A DNA stretch of 36,557 bases, from the NCBI RefSeq assembly GCF_016613415.1, contig NZ_JACWCT010000054.1, forward strand, positions 1 to 36,557, read 5' to 3'. Shown here piece after piece: positions 11,239 through 23,871 of the stretch. The stretch comes from Methylobacterium ajmalii. Lineage in GTDB: Bacteria > Pseudomonadota > Alphaproteobacteria > Rhizobiales > Beijerinckiaceae. A program made the translations under genes and the position numbers. Every line of letters starts with the position of its first letter. Within the stretch, counting starts at the first letter, position 1. The notes beneath the pieces were generated by a model, which was not told the origin of the DNA, did no database searches, and saw only the letters and a program-made list of their open reading frames with translations.

Positions 11239-12507
11239 ATGGCCACCGAAATCCGCGTCCCGACGCTCGGCGAGTCCGTGAGCGAGGCCACGATCGGCCG
11301 CTGGTTCAAGAAGCCCGGCGACACCGTGAAGGCCGACGAGCCGCTGGTCGAGCTCGAGACCGACAAGGTCACCCTCGAGGTCAACGCCCCGGCCTCGGGC
11401 CAGCTCGGCGAGATCGTCGCCAAGGACGGCGAGACGGTCGAGCCCGGCGCGCTCCTCGGCTCGATCGTCGAGGGCGGCGCCTCCGCCGGCAACGGCGCGG
11501 CCGCTCCCAAGGCCGAGGCCCCCAAGGAGGCCCCGAAGGCCGCCGCCGAGGCGCCCGCGAAGTCGTCGTCGGCTTCTTATGGCAGCCACGGCGACGCCGC
11601 CCCGAAGGGTCATTCGGCCGGCGACAACGGCCCGGCCGTCGCCCGCCTCGCCCAGGAATCCGGCGTCGACCCGTCGTCCGTGAAGGGCAGCGGCAAGGAC
11701 GGCCGCGTCACCAAGGGCGACATGCTCTCGGCGATCTCGTCGGGCGCCTCCGCTCCCGCCCCGGCGGCCCCCCAGGCGGCCCGCGCCCCGTCCGCCCCGG
11801 ACGATGCCTCCCGCGAGGAGCGGGTGCGCATGACCAAGCTGCGCCAGACCATCGCCCGGCGCCTCAAGGACGCGCAGAACACCGCCGCGATGCTGACGAC
11901 GTTCAACGACGTCGACATGGGCGCGGTGATGGCCCTGCGCCAGCAGTACAAGGACGTGTTCGAGAAGAAGCACGGCGCCAAGCTCGGCTTCATGGGCTTC
12001 TTCACGAAGGCGGTGATCGGCGCCCTGAAGGACGTGCCGGCGGTCAACGCCGAGATCGACGGCCAGGACATCGTCTACAAGAACTACTACCACGTCGGCA
12101 TCGCGGTCGGCACCGACAAGGGCCTCGTCGTCCCGGTGGTGCGCGACGCCGACCAGCTGTCGATCTCCGGCATCGAGAAGGCCATCACCGGCTTCGGCCG
12201 CAAGGCCCGCGACGGCAAGCTGTCGATCGAGGACATGCAGGGCGGCACGTTCACGATCACCAACGGCGGCATCTACGGCTCGCTGATGTCGACCCCGATC
12301 CTCAACGCGCCGCAATCGGGCATCCTCGGCATGCACCGCATCGAGGAGCGTCCGGTCGTGCGTAACGGCAAGATCGAGGCGCGGCCGATGATGTACCTCG
12401 CCCTGTCGTACGATCACCGCATCGTCGACGGGAAGGAGGCCGTGACCTTCCTGGTGCGGGTCAAGGAGGCCCTGGAGGACCCGGCGCGCCTCGTGCTCGA
12501 CCTCTGA
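11239..12507 (+). CDS. sucB: Dihydrolipoyllysine-residue succinyltransferase (E2 of 2-oxoglutarate dehydrogenase)
   Basis: This 422-residue protein has a lipoyl domain with the attachment Lys43 ([13 protein letters not shown]) and an Ala/Pro/Lys-rich linker (about 80-130). A peripheral-subunit-binding domain follows (about 131-165, [14 protein letters not shown]...[10 protein letters not shown]), then a second linker. The catalytic 2-oxoacid acyltransferase domain (about 195-422) ends with [12 protein letters not shown], including His393 and Asp397. A single lipoyl domain is normal for SucB. It forms the core of the complex with SucA upstream and Lpd downstream. Confidence 0.97.
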   Translation: MATEIRVPTLGESVSEATIGRWFKKPGDTVKADEPLVELETDKVTLEVNAPASGQLGEIVAKDGETVEPGALLGSIVEGGASAGNGAAAPKAEAPKEAPKAAAEAPAKSSSASYGSHGDAAPKGHSAGDNGPAVARLAQESGVDPSSVKGSGKDGRVTKGDMLSAISSGASAPAPAAPQAARAPSAPDDASREERVRMTKLRQTIARRLKDAQNTAAMLTTFNDVDMGAVMALRQQYKDVFEKKHGAKLGFMGFFTKAVIGALKDVPAVNAEIDGQDIVYKNYYHVGIAVGTDKGLVVPVVRDADQLSISGIEKAITGFGRKARDGKLSIEDMQGGTFTITNGGIYGSLMSTPILNAPQSGILGMHRIEERPVVRNGKIEARPMMYLALSYDHRIVDGKEAVTFLVRVKEALEDPARLVLDL

Positions 12508-12525
12508 AGGCCGCTTGAAACCGGA

Positions 12526-12551
12526 GCCCCTGCCCCGCCCGGGGGAGGGGC
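12526..12551 (+). terminator. GC hairpin downstream of sucB
   Basis: GCCCCTGCCCC (12526-12536), loop GCCC, GGGGGAGGGGC (12541-12551): an 11-bp stem with one mismatch, 19 bases after the sucB stop. No T-run follows immediately. With the hairpin at 12592-12615 it forms a tandem pair. Confidence 0.4.
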
Positions 12552-12591
12552 CTTCGGAAAACTGGCGTGACGAGAGTGGCACAGGTCTCCT

Positions 12592-12615
12592 CCTCTCCCC
12601 GCCCGCGGGGAGAGG
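12592..12615 (+). terminator. Second hairpin between sucB and the SDR gene
   Basis: CCTCTCCCC (12592-12600), loop GCCCGC, GGGGAGAGG (12607-12615) is a perfect 9-bp stem. It is followed 14 bases later by TTTTTAT. The sequence also resembles the CCTCTCCC...GGGAGAGG repeat arms found at 15054-15226, so it may be a degraded repeat and not a dedicated terminator. Confidence 0.4.
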
Positions 12616-12692
12616 GTAAACCCGCGCCTTTTTATCTCCCGGATAGCTTCGTCGCCTGGGGGAAGGGTCTCTCGACATCGGGGAGCACGACG

Positions 12693-13439
12693 ATGACGGA
12701 CAAGGTCCTGGTGGTCACCGGCGGCAGCCGCGGCATCGGCCGTGCCGTTGCCCTACGGGCGGCGCGGGCCGGCTGGCGGGTCTGCTTCTCCTACGTCGCA
12801 GCCAAGGACGCCGCCGACTCGCTCGTGCGGGAGATCGAGGATCTCGGCGGCACGGCGCTCGCCGTCCGCAGCGACGTCGCGGTCGAGGCCGACATCCCGG
12901 CCCTGTTCGAGGCCGCCGACGGTCTGGGCACGCTCGGCGGGCTCGTGAACAACGCGGGCGTCGTCGACCACGCGGCCCGGGTCGACGAGATGACCTTCGC
13001 GCGTCTCCACCGGATGATGACCACCAACGTCGTCGGCTCGTTCCTGTGCGCCGGCGAGGCGGTGCGGCGGATGTCGACCCGCCACGGCGGGCAGGGCGGC
13101 GTCATCGTCAACATCTCGTCGGTCGCCGCCCGCCTCGGCGCGCCGAACCAGTACGTCGACTACGCGGCCTCCAAGGGCGCCATCGACACCCTCACCACCG
13201 GTCTCGCCGGCGAGGTCGCCGCGGAAGGCATCCGCGTCAACGGCGTCGCCCCCGGCCTGATCGAGACCGAGATCCATGCCAGCGGCGGCCAGCCCGACCG
13301 GCTGGCGCGGCTCGGCCCCACGGTGCCGATGAAGCGCGCCGGCACCGCCGACGAGATCGCCGCCGCGGTGCTGTGGCTCCTCTCCGACGAGGCGTCCTAC
13401 GCCACCGGCGCGACCCTGACGGTCTCGGGCGGCCGCTAA
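12693..13439 (+). CDS. Short-chain dehydrogenase/reductase (classical SDR, SDR family oxidoreductase)
   Basis: The protein has 248 residues from the ATG at 12693. It carries the classical SDR motifs: TGGSRGIG (9-16) for NAD(P)H, NNAG (86-89), catalytic Ser142/Ser143, and YAASK (Tyr157, Lys161). Downstream is the usual VAPGLIETE segment. Arg13 in the glycine loop hints at NADP(H) preference (inference). The substrate is unknown; glucose-1-dehydrogenase or 3-oxoacyl reductase-like annotations are typical for such proteins. It lies between sucB and lpd, which are adjacent in most bacteria; a role linked to the 2-oxoglutarate dehydrogenase complex is not shown. Confidence 0.9.
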   Translation: MTDKVLVVTGGSRGIGRAVALRAARAGWRVCFSYVAAKDAADSLVREIEDLGGTALAVRSDVAVEADIPALFEAADGLGTLGGLVNNAGVVDHAARVDEMTFARLHRMMTTNVVGSFLCAGEAVRRMSTRHGGQGGVIVNISSVAARLGAPNQYVDYAASKGAIDTLTTGLAGEVAAEGIRVNGVAPGLIETEIHASGGQPDRLARLGPTVPMKRAGTADEIAAAVLWLLSDEASYATGATLTVSGGR

Positions 13440-13447
13440 GCTGATTT

Positions 13448-13472
13448 CGCCGAAGTGGTTACCGGTTCGGCG
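13448..13472 (+). terminator. Hairpin after the SDR gene
   Basis: CGCCGAA (13448-13454) and TTCGGCG (13466-13472) are perfect 7-bp arms 9 bases after the SDR stop. The loop is 11 bases and there is no T-run. Weak terminator candidate. Confidence 0.3.
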
Positions 13473-13499
13473 CCGACAATCTGCGACAAAGCAAGAACC

Positions 13500-13540
13500 T
13501 AAGCGGGCGTAGCGTTGGCCTGCCAACGCAAGTCTGCTTA
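13500..13540 (+). promoter_or_regulatory. Nested dyad upstream of lpd
   Basis: The core inverted repeat is GCGTTGG (13512-13518)-CCTG-CCAACGC (13523-13529). It is enclosed by a second pair, TAAGC (13500-13504) and GCTTA (13536-13540). It lies about 75 bases upstream of the lpd ATG, so it could be an operator or a leader-RNA structure. No regulator is identified. Confidence 0.35.
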
Positions 13541-13614
13541 GCCTCCCTCATCCTCTCATCCATCGCAGCGGCGGCACCCCCGCGGCCGGTCGCTCCCAAC
13601 CTCGCGAGTCCCGC

Positions 13615-15018
13615 ATGTCCTCCTACGATCTCGTCGTCATCGGCACCGGCCCCGGCGGTTACGTCTGCGCGCTGCGCGCCGCCCAGCTCGGCCTGAAGAC
13701 CGCCGTGGTCGAGAAGCGCCCGGCCCACGGCGGCACCTGCCTCAACGTCGGCTGCATCCCCTCGAAGGCCCTGCTGCACGCCTCGGAAGCCTTCGAGGAG
13801 GCGACCAAGCACTTCCCGGTGCTCGGCATCACCGTCGGCGAGCCCAAGCTCGACCTGGCGAAGATGATGGCGTTCAAGCAGGACGGCGTCGACGGCAACA
13901 CCAAGGGCGTCGCGTTCCTGCTCAAGAAGAACGGCATCGAGGCGTTCCAGGGCACCGGCCGTCTCGCCGGCGCCGGCCGGGTCGAGGTGACCTCCGAGGA
14001 CGGCGGCAACCAGATCCTCGAGGCCAAGAACGTCGTGATCGCGACGGGCTCGGACGTCGCCAACCTGCCGGGCGTCACCATCGACGAGGAGGTCGTGGTG
14101 TCCTCGACCGGCGCCCTCGACCTGACGAAGGTCCCGGGCAAGCTCGTCGTCATCGGCGCCGGCGTCATCGGCCTCGAGCTCGGCTCGGTCTGGCGACGGC
14201 TCGGCGCCCAGGTGACCGTGGTCGAGTATCTCGACCGGATCCTGCCCGGCATGGACGGCGAGGTCGGCAAGCAGTTCCAGCGCATCCTCGCCAAGCAGGG
14301 CATCGAGTTCCGCCTGTCGCAGAAGGTCACCGGCGTCGAGCGCACCGGCGAGGGCGCCAAGGTGACGGTCGAGCCGGCCGCGGGCGGCACGGCGGAGACG
14401 CTGGAGGCCGACGTGGTGCTCGTCGCCATCGGCCGGACGCCCTACACCGCGGGCCTCGGCCTCGACACGGTCGGCGTCCAGCTCGACAACAAGGGCCGGA
14501 TCCAGACCGACGACCGCTACGCCACCAACGTCACCGGCATCTACGCCATCGGCGACGTGATCGCCGGCCCGATGCTCGCCCACAAGGCCGAGGACGAGGG
14601 CGTCGCGGTCGCCGAGATCCTGGCCGGCAAGGCGGGCCACGTGAATTACGGCGTGATCCCGAACGTGGTCTACACCACCCCGGAGGTCGCCTCGGTCGGC
14701 AAGTCCGAGGAGGAGCTGAAGAAGGACGGGATCGCCTACAACATCGGCAAGTTCCCGTTCACCGCGAACGGCCGCGCCAAGGTGAACCACACCACCGACG
14801 GCTTCGTGAAGGTGCTGGCCGATGCCGGAACCGACCGCGTACTCGGCGTCCACATCGTCGGGCCCGACGCCGGCAACCTCATCATGGAGGTCGCGGTGGC
14901 GATGGAGTTCGGCGCCTCGTCCGAGGACATCGCCCGCACCTGCCACGCCCACCCGACCCTGACCGAGGCGGTAAAGGAAGCCGCGCTCGCGGTCGAGAAG
15001 CGCGCGCTGCACATGTGA
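13615..15018 (+). CDS. lpdA: Dihydrolipoyl dehydrogenase (E3)
   Basis: This 467-residue FAD enzyme reoxidises dihydrolipoamide with NAD+. The FAD motif [17 protein letters not shown] is at residues 10-26. The redox-active disulfide is Cys42/Cys47 in [13 protein letters not shown]. The NAD site [17 protein letters not shown] follows, and the C-terminal HAHPTLTE supplies the catalytic His446/Glu451 pair. As last gene of the suc cluster it should serve the 2-oxoglutarate dehydrogenase complex. Whether it also serves pyruvate dehydrogenase or glycine cleavage cannot be told. The ATG at 13615 gives [15 protein letters not shown], the usual start. Confidence 0.97.
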   Translation: MSSYDLVVIGTGPGGYVCALRAAQLGLKTAVVEKRPAHGGTCLNVGCIPSKALLHASEAFEEATKHFPVLGITVGEPKLDLAKMMAFKQDGVDGNTKGVAFLLKKNGIEAFQGTGRLAGAGRVEVTSEDGGNQILEAKNVVIATGSDVANLPGVTIDEEVVVSSTGALDLTKVPGKLVVIGAGVIGLELGSVWRRLGAQVTVVEYLDRILPGMDGEVGKQFQRILAKQGIEFRLSQKVTGVERTGEGAKVTVEPAAGGTAETLEADVVLVAIGRTPYTAGLGLDTVGVQLDNKGRIQTDDRYATNVTGIYAIGDVIAGPMLAHKAEDEGVAVAEILAGKAGHVNYGVIPNVVYTTPEVASVGKSEEELKKDGIAYNIGKFPFTANGRAKVNHTTDGFVKVLADAGTDRVLGVHIVGPDAGNLIMEVAVAMEFGASSEDIARTCHAHPTLTEAVKEAALAVEKRALHM

Positions 15019-15053
15019 GGACGGGCCTCCGTTCGGGGGCTCGCGCGGGTGAA

Positions 15054-15226
15054 CCCTCCCCCCTCTGCGGGGGGAGGGTGGCGAACGAAGTGAGCCGGGA
15101 GAGGGGAGCCACGCTTCCGGAGAGGTCGCGACCGTGGTGACGGGCGCAAATCCGGCATCGTCGCGCTGCCCTTCTCCCGGCCCCTGCTGACGCAGGGACC
15201 ACCCTCCCCCCGCAAAGGGGGGTGGG
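15054..15226. repeat. Composite inverted-repeat element between lpd and gntK
   Basis: The left end is a hairpin CCCTCCCCCC (15054-15063)/GGGGGGAGGG (15069-15078). The right end is a matching hairpin CCCTCCCCCC (15202-15211)/GGGGGGTGGG (15217-15226). Between them, GCCGGGAGAGGGG (15094-15106) faces CCCTTCTCCCGGC (15069+100, i.e. 15169-15181). The whole block therefore folds as a long imperfect inverted repeat with hairpin termini. From memory, similar 'GGGAGGGTGG..GAACGAAGTGAGCCGGGAGAGG' elements are dispersed in Methylobacterium and other Hyphomicrobiales; I read it as a REP/MITE-like element. It contains no coding sequence. Confidence 0.65.
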
Positions 15227-15285
15227 CGGCAGGATCGGTATCGTCTGGTCCAAAACACCAAAGAAAAATCGGAGGACACGCCACG

Positions 15286-15831
15286 ATGGACAATGCGGCA
15301 AGAAACGCGACTTCCCCGTCCGTCGTCGTGGTGATGGGCGTGTCGGGCTCCGGCAAGTCCACGGTGGCGAGCCTGCTCGCCGGCCGGCTCGGCTGGGAGT
15401 TCGAGGACGGGGACGACTTCCACCCCGCCGCCAACGTCGAGAAGATGCAGGCCGGCCATCCCCTCACCGACGAGGACCGCTGGCCCTGGCTCGCCGCCAT
15501 CGCGGCCTGGATCGACCGGGTGCGGGCCGAGGGGCGGCACGGGGTCGTGACCTGCTCGGGCCTCAAGCGCGCCTATCGCGACGTGCTGGTCGGCGGCCGG
15601 CCCGATGTCCGCCTCGTCTACCTCCAGGGCGACCGGGAGCTGATCGGCCGGCGCATGGCCGCCCGCCACGGTCACTTCATGCCGACGAGCCTGCTCGACA
15701 GCCAGTTCCGCACCCTCGAGGAGCCGGCGCCCGACGAGGACCCGCTGGTGGTCTCGATCGGCGCCACCCCGCAGGCGATCGTCGCCGAGATCGTCGAGAC
15801 CCTGAAGGGCCCCGGGCCGCGGACGGCCTGA
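15286..15831 (+). CDS. gntK: Gluconokinase
   Basis: This 181-residue GntK-type carbohydrate kinase phosphorylates D-gluconate to 6-phosphogluconate. The P-loop GVSGSGKST is at residues 18-26, followed by the family patterns FEDGDDFHP..NVEKM..GHPLTDEDRWPWL and CSGLKRAYRDVL. Toward the C-terminus it has GHFMPTSLLDSQF.TLEEP, all diagnostic of gluconokinases of the Thermoresistant type. The start is the ATG at 15286 behind a strong GGAGG. It is monocistronic by position, after the repeat element and before a regulatory kinase. Confidence 0.95.
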   Translation: MDNAARNATSPSVVVVMGVSGSGKSTVASLLAGRLGWEFEDGDDFHPAANVEKMQAGHPLTDEDRWPWLAAIAAWIDRVRAEGRHGVVTCSGLKRAYRDVLVGGRPDVRLVYLQGDRELIGRRMAARHGHFMPTSLLDSQFRTLEEPAPDEDPLVVSIGATPQAIVAEIVETLKGPGPRTA

Positions 15832-15955
15832 GCACGGACCCCCGGCCGAGGCGCCCGATCGTTCCGCCGGGCAACATGGGTCATGGTGGTCGATTGTTTG
15901 GTTTTTGACAGTGCAGGGCGCCCGTGCCATCGCCAGGGCATGCGGGACGATACCC

Positions 15956-19780
<3,825 letters not shown>

Positions 19781-20054
19781 TGCGATGTCCGGACGAGGCG
19801 TGGCACGTCCCGGCCGCGGGGCGCCAGCCATCTCCCGGGAGCCCGCCCGCCATGCGGCACCCGGGGTGGACCTCGCGGGCGAACCCCTGTAACAGCTCGC
19901 TCCTCCACGAAAAGACCGTAGGGATTCCCCGCGCGCCGCGAGCGCCCGCCGCAAGTCGCGGCCGGCCCTCTGTCGAGGCCATGTGCTACCAAGCCATGGG
20001 CCTCCGGAGCCGATTCGATCCCCGCGCGTCGCCTCTACCCGGGATCGAATCCAC

Positions 20055-21728
20055 GTGCCGTTTCCTGCTCTGCCCGCCCCCCTCGCCAAGGCCCTCGCCG
20101 ACCGCGGCTACGAAGACCCGACGCCGGTCCAGGCCGCCGTCCTCGAGCCCGAGACCGAAGGCCGCGACCTCGTCGTCTCGGCCCAGACCGGCTCGGGCAA
20201 GACCGTCGCCTACGGCCTGGCGCTCGCCCGGACGCTTCTCGGCGACGCCGAGATGCTGCCCGCGCCCGGCGCGCCGCTCGCGCTCGTGATCGCGCCGACC
20301 CGCGAACTGGCGCTCCAGGTCCACCGCGAGCTGTCCTGGCTCTACGGCCCGGCCGGCGCCCGCGTCGTCTCCTGCGTCGGCGGCATGGACCCGCGGCGCG
20401 AGAGCCGCTGGCTCGCCGACGGCGTCCACATCGTGGTCGGCACCCCCGGTCGCCTGCGCGACCACCTCGAGCGCCGCAACCTCGACCCGTCGGCGCTGCG
20501 CGCCGCGGTGCTCGACGAGGCCGACGAGATGCTCGATCTCGGCTTCCGCGAGGACCTGGAATTCATCCTCGGCGCCACCCCGGCCGAGCGGCGCACGCTG
20601 CTGTTCTCCGCCACCCTGCCGAAGGCCATCGTGGCGCTGGCCGAGTCCTACCAGCGCGACGCGATGCGCATCGCGGTCGCCGGCGAGACCAAGGCGCATG
20701 CCGACATCGAGTACCGCGCCTTCCGCATCCTGCCGCGGGAGACCGAGCTCGTCGTCGTCAACACCCTGCGCCAGATCGAGGCGCGCACCTCGATCGTGTT
20801 CTGCAACACCCGCAACTCGGTGCGCCACCTCCAGGCGGTGCTGACCGAGCGCGGCTTCCAGGCCGTGGCGCTCTCGGGCGAGCTCGGCCAGGGCGAGCGC
20901 AACGCCGCGCTCCAGGCCCTGCGCGACGGCCGCGCCCGGGTCTGCGTCGCCACCGACGTCGCCGCCCGCGGCATCGACCTGCCGGGCCTCGGCCTCGTCA
21001 TCCACGCCGAGCTGCCCAACGACGCCGAGGTGATGCAGCACCGCTCCGGCCGCACCGGCCGGGCCGGGCGCAAGGGCATCAGCGTGCTGCTCGTGCCGCC
21101 GTCCCGCCGCCGCCGGGCCGAGGAACTGATGGTGCGGGCCAACGTGGTCCCGGTCTGGTCCGGCCCGCCGCCGGCCGACGAGATCCGCGCCCTCGACCAC
21201 GACCGCCTGCTCCAGGACCCGCTGGTCACCGACGAGGTCAGCGACGAGGATCGGGCGATGGCCCAGTCCCTGCTCGCGCAGCGCTCGGCCGAGGACATCG
21301 CCGCCGCCCTGGTGCGGGCCTACCGCGCCCGCATGCCCTCCCCGGAGGAGGTTACCGATCCGGGCTTCACGACCGGCCGCGGCCTGGCGCCCAAGCGCGA
21401 GACGACCCCGCGTGACGGGCCGCGGGCCCCCTTCGGCTCGAGCGTGTGGTTCCGCCTCAACGTCGGCCGGCGCGACAACGCCGACCCGCGCCGCCTGCTG
21501 CCGATGCTGTGCCGGCGCGGCGACGTGACACGCGAGGAGATCGGCGCGATCCGCATCTTCGACCGCGAGACCAAGTTCGAGGTCCGCGGCGGCGCCGCCG
21601 AGCGCTTCGCCCACGCCTTCCCGCGCACCGGACCGGCCGACCTCCAGGTCGAGGCCCTGGCCGGCGGGGAGGCCGACGTGCCGCCGCGCCCGCGCGCGCC
21701 CCGGCGCAACACCGCCCGGCGCGGCTGA
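20055..21728 (+). CDS. DEAD-box RNA helicase with C-terminal DbpA RNA-binding domain
   Basis: The protein has 557 residues from GTG 20055 (MPFPALPAPLAKALADRGY), the start expected for the family; further upstream codons are not conserved. All helicase motifs are visible: Q-motif PTPVQ (23-27), I AQTGSGKT (43-50), Ia PTRELALQ, Ib TPGRL, II DEAD (154-157), III SAT (185-187), V ATDVAARGID (near 299-308) and VI HRSGRTGR (329-336). Residues about 461-530 match the DbpA RNA-recognition fold (VWFRLNVGRRDNADPRRLL...DRETKFEV). That domain in E. coli DbpA binds hairpin 92 of 23S rRNA, so a role in large-subunit ribosome assembly is plausible. The tail is basic. Confidence 0.93.
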   Translation: MPFPALPAPLAKALADRGYEDPTPVQAAVLEPETEGRDLVVSAQTGSGKTVAYGLALARTLLGDAEMLPAPGAPLALVIAPTRELALQVHRELSWLYGPAGARVVSCVGGMDPRRESRWLADGVHIVVGTPGRLRDHLERRNLDPSALRAAVLDEADEMLDLGFREDLEFILGATPAERRTLLFSATLPKAIVALAESYQRDAMRIAVAGETKAHADIEYRAFRILPRETELVVVNTLRQIEARTSIVFCNTRNSVRHLQAVLTERGFQAVALSGELGQGERNAALQALRDGRARVCVATDVAARGIDLPGLGLVIHAELPNDAEVMQHRSGRTGRAGRKGISVLLVPPSRRRRAEELMVRANVVPVWSGPPPADEIRALDHDRLLQDPLVTDEVSDEDRAMAQSLLAQRSAEDIAAALVRAYRARMPSPEEVTDPGFTTGRGLAPKRETTPRDGPRAPFGSSVWFRLNVGRRDNADPRRLLPMLCRRGDVTREEIGAIRIFDRETKFEVRGGAAERFAHAFPRTGPADLQVEALAGGEADVPPRPRAPRRNTARRG

Positions 21729-21762
21729 CGCCCATTCCCGGATCGGCCGTCAGCCGGTAACA

Positions 21763-21787
21763 GGGGCCTCGTCAGACACGAGGCCCC
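21763..21787 (+). promoter_or_regulatory. Perfect 10-bp hairpin ending one base before the epimerase ATG
   Basis: GGGGCCTCGT (21763-21772), loop CAGAC, ACGAGGCCCC (21778-21787); the ATG is at 21789. No Shine-Dalgarno sequence lies outside the stem. It may be the helicase terminator placed very late, or a structure limiting translation of the next gene. Confidence 0.5.
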
Positions 21788-21788
21788 G

Positions 21789-22667
21789 ATGACCGACACC
21801 GTCGAGATCCGCCACCGCGACACTGAAGCCCGCATCGCGCTCGGCGGCGCCGAGCCGGTCTCCTGGCGGGTCGCCGGCACCGAGTACCTCTGGGGGGGGG
21901 ACCCGGCGCATTGGAACCGCCACGCCCCCTGGCTCTTCCCGGTCGTCGGCGCTTCCGCGGGCGGCGCCGTGACGGTCGCGGGCCGCGCCTACCCGATGGC
22001 CCAGCACGGTTTTGCCCGCGACAGCCGCTTCGCCGTGGTGGCGCAGGCCGAGGACCGCGTGACGCTGCGCCTGACCGACACGCCCGAGACCCGCGCCGCC
22101 TACCCGTTCGCCTTCCGCCTCGACATCACCGCCACGGTAAGCGACGGGGCGCTGGCCTTCGCCTGCGAGGTCCACAATCCGGGGTCGGAGCCGCTGCCCT
22201 ACGGCCTCGGCTTCCACCCGGCCTTCCCGTGGCCCTTCGCGGGCGGCGAGCGGTCGGCCGCGGGCGGCTACGCGGTGCGCTTCGACGAGCCCGAGCGGCC
22301 GGCGGTACCGGAGGTCGGCCCCGGCGGCCTCCTGGTGCGCACCGAGCGGGCGCTGCCGCTCGACGGCGACACCCTGCCCCTCGACCCCGAGCTCTTCACC
22401 GAGGCGCTGGTGTTCCTGAACGCCCGCAGCCGGGCGATGCGCTTCACCGCCCCGTCGGGCGCGACAATCGCCCTCGAGGCCGAGGATTTTCCCCACCTCG
22501 CGGTCTGGACGAAGCCGACGGCGCCGTTCCTGTCGCTCGAATGCTGGACCGGCCACGCCGACTGGATGGGGTTTTCCGGCGAGCTCGCGGCGCGCGACTC
22601 GCAGCGCCTGCTGGCGCCCGGCGCCCACGCCCGGCACGGCGTGACCCTGCGCTTCGCTCCGGCCTGA
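21789..22667 (+). CDS. Aldose 1-epimerase family protein
   Basis: This 292-residue protein has the galactose-mutarotase-like beta-sandwich signature: NRHAPWLFPVVG near the start, QHGFARDSRF (first catalytic-type His), YGLGFHPAFPWPF (second His) and a late acidic segment (DFPHLAVWTKP...LECWTGHAD). It belongs to the broader YeaD/LacX-like aldose 1-epimerase group; the sugar substrate is not identifiable. A run of nine G (21892-21900) encodes Trp-Gly-Gly-Asp inside a conserved-looking loop and keeps the frame. No SD sequence is seen upstream because a hairpin fills that place. Confidence 0.88.
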   Translation: MTDTVEIRHRDTEARIALGGAEPVSWRVAGTEYLWGGDPAHWNRHAPWLFPVVGASAGGAVTVAGRAYPMAQHGFARDSRFAVVAQAEDRVTLRLTDTPETRAAYPFAFRLDITATVSDGALAFACEVHNPGSEPLPYGLGFHPAFPWPFAGGERSAAGGYAVRFDEPERPAVPEVGPGGLLVRTERALPLDGDTLPLDPELFTEALVFLNARSRAMRFTAPSGATIALEAEDFPHLAVWTKPTAPFLSLECWTGHADWMGFSGELAARDSQRLLAPGAHARHGVTLRFAPA

Positions 22668-22749
22668 CCGCTCCGCTCCCGTCAACCCGCCGTCAACCGG
22701 GATCGGGCCTACTCGGCGGCCCGATCCCGCGACCGGAGCCCGGACCGCC

Positions 22750-23721
22750 ATGCCAGCACCCACCTCCGAGCCCGCCGACCTGCTCCTGCCCGGCGCACCC
22801 GACGTGCGGGCCGCGGCGATGACCTGGCTCGACGGGCTCGCTTCGGAGCGGCGCCTGTCGCCCAATACCGTCGAGGCCTACCGGCGCGACCTCCGCCAGT
22901 TCCTCGCCCACCTCGCCCGCCAGGGCGCCAATCCCGACATCCCGGCCCTGATCGGCTTGAAGCCCCGGGACGTGCGCGCCTTCATGGCGGCGCGGCGTCA
23001 GGAGGGGGTCGGCGGCCGCAGCCTGATGCGGGCCCTCGCGGGCCTGCGCTCCTTTGCCCGCCACCTCGACCGGGAGGGGCACGGCAGCGTCGCGGCTTTG
23101 GCCGCCGTGCGCTCGCCCAAGGTCGAGCGGCGCCTGCCCCGTCCGCTGCCCGTCGCCGCCGCGATCGCGATGGCGAGCCCCGACATCCGCGCCGGCGACG
23201 AGCGCCCGGCCTGGGTGCTGGCCCGGGACGCCGCGGTGCTGGCGCTCCTCTACGGCTCGGGCCTGCGCATCTCGGAGGCGCTGGGCCTGGCGCGCCGCGA
23301 CGCCCCGGTGGCGGGCACGGATGCCGTGACGGTGGTCGGCAAGGGCCAGAAGACCCGGAGCGTGCCGGTGATCGCCCAGGTCCAGGCCGCGGTGGAGGAG
23401 TACCTGCGCCTGTGCCCCTATGCCCTGCCGGGGGAGGGCCCGCTCTTCGTCGGCGCCAAGGGCGGTCCGCTCTCGCCGCGCATCGTGCAGCTCGCCGTCG
23501 CCTCGATGCGGGGCGCCCTCGGCCTGCCCGACACCGCGACCCCGCACGCGCTGCGCCACTCCTTCGCCTCGCACCTGCTCGCCCGCCAGGGCGACCTGCG
23601 GGCGATCCAGGAGCTGCTCGGCCACGCCTCCCTGGCGACGACGCAGGTCTATACCAAGGTCGATGCCGCGCGCCTGCTCGAAGCCTTCGACGCCGCCCAC
23701 CCCCGGGCCCGCGCCTCGTGA
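22750..23721 (+). CDS. xerC: Site-specific tyrosine recombinase XerC
   Basis: This 323-residue protein has an N-terminal SAM-like DNA-binding domain ([17 protein letters not shown]...) and a catalytic domain. The tyrosine recombinase residues are Arg173 ([11 protein letters not shown]), Lys198 (VVGKGQKTR), His266/Arg269 ([13 protein letters not shown]), His292 ([11 protein letters not shown]) and the nucleophile Tyr301 (VYTKVD). The [10 protein letters not shown]...[10 protein letters not shown] ending matches alphaproteobacterial XerC better than XerD. With XerD it resolves chromosome dimers at dif. No mobile-element context is seen, so it is the housekeeping recombinase, not an integrase. 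Confidence 0.9.
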   Translation: MPAPTSEPADLLLPGAPDVRAAAMTWLDGLASERRLSPNTVEAYRRDLRQFLAHLARQGANPDIPALIGLKPRDVRAFMAARRQEGVGGRSLMRALAGLRSFARHLDREGHGSVAALAAVRSPKVERRLPRPLPVAAAIAMASPDIRAGDERPAWVLARDAAVLALLYGSGLRISEALGLARRDAPVAGTDAVTVVGKGQKTRSVPVIAQVQAAVEEYLRLCPYALPGEGPLFVGAKGGPLSPRIVQLAVASMRGALGLPDTATPHALRHSFASHLLARQGDLRAIQELLGHASLATTQVYTKVDAARLLEAFDAAHPRARAS

Positions 23722-23753
23722 GGCCACGTCACGGGGCGCGGGATGCCCGCCGT

Positions 23754-23788
23754 CTCGTAATCTGGCGCTAAGCTTTGAGCCTTACGAG
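23754..23788 (+). promoter_or_regulatory. 35-base dyad between xerC and the response-regulator gene
   Basis: Outer arms CTCGTAA (23754-23760) and TTACGAG (23782-23788) are perfect. Inside, GGCGCTAAG and CTTTGAGCC pair imperfectly around an AAG|CTT centre. It lies 33 bases after the xerC stop and 84 bases before the next ATG. It could be a terminator without T-run or an operator for the downstream gene. Confidence 0.4.
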
Positions 23789-23871
23789 TATAACCTCCGG
23801 GTAGCCGGGGCCCCGGTGCAACCCTCGGCCCGGGCGATCCCGACGGTCGTCATCCACGCGGACGAAGCACG

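Noticed and set aside
22750..23721. Tyrosine recombinase as a phage or island integrase
   Set aside because: Sequence and length match housekeeping XerC, and there is no tRNA, attachment-site repeat or mobile cargo around it.
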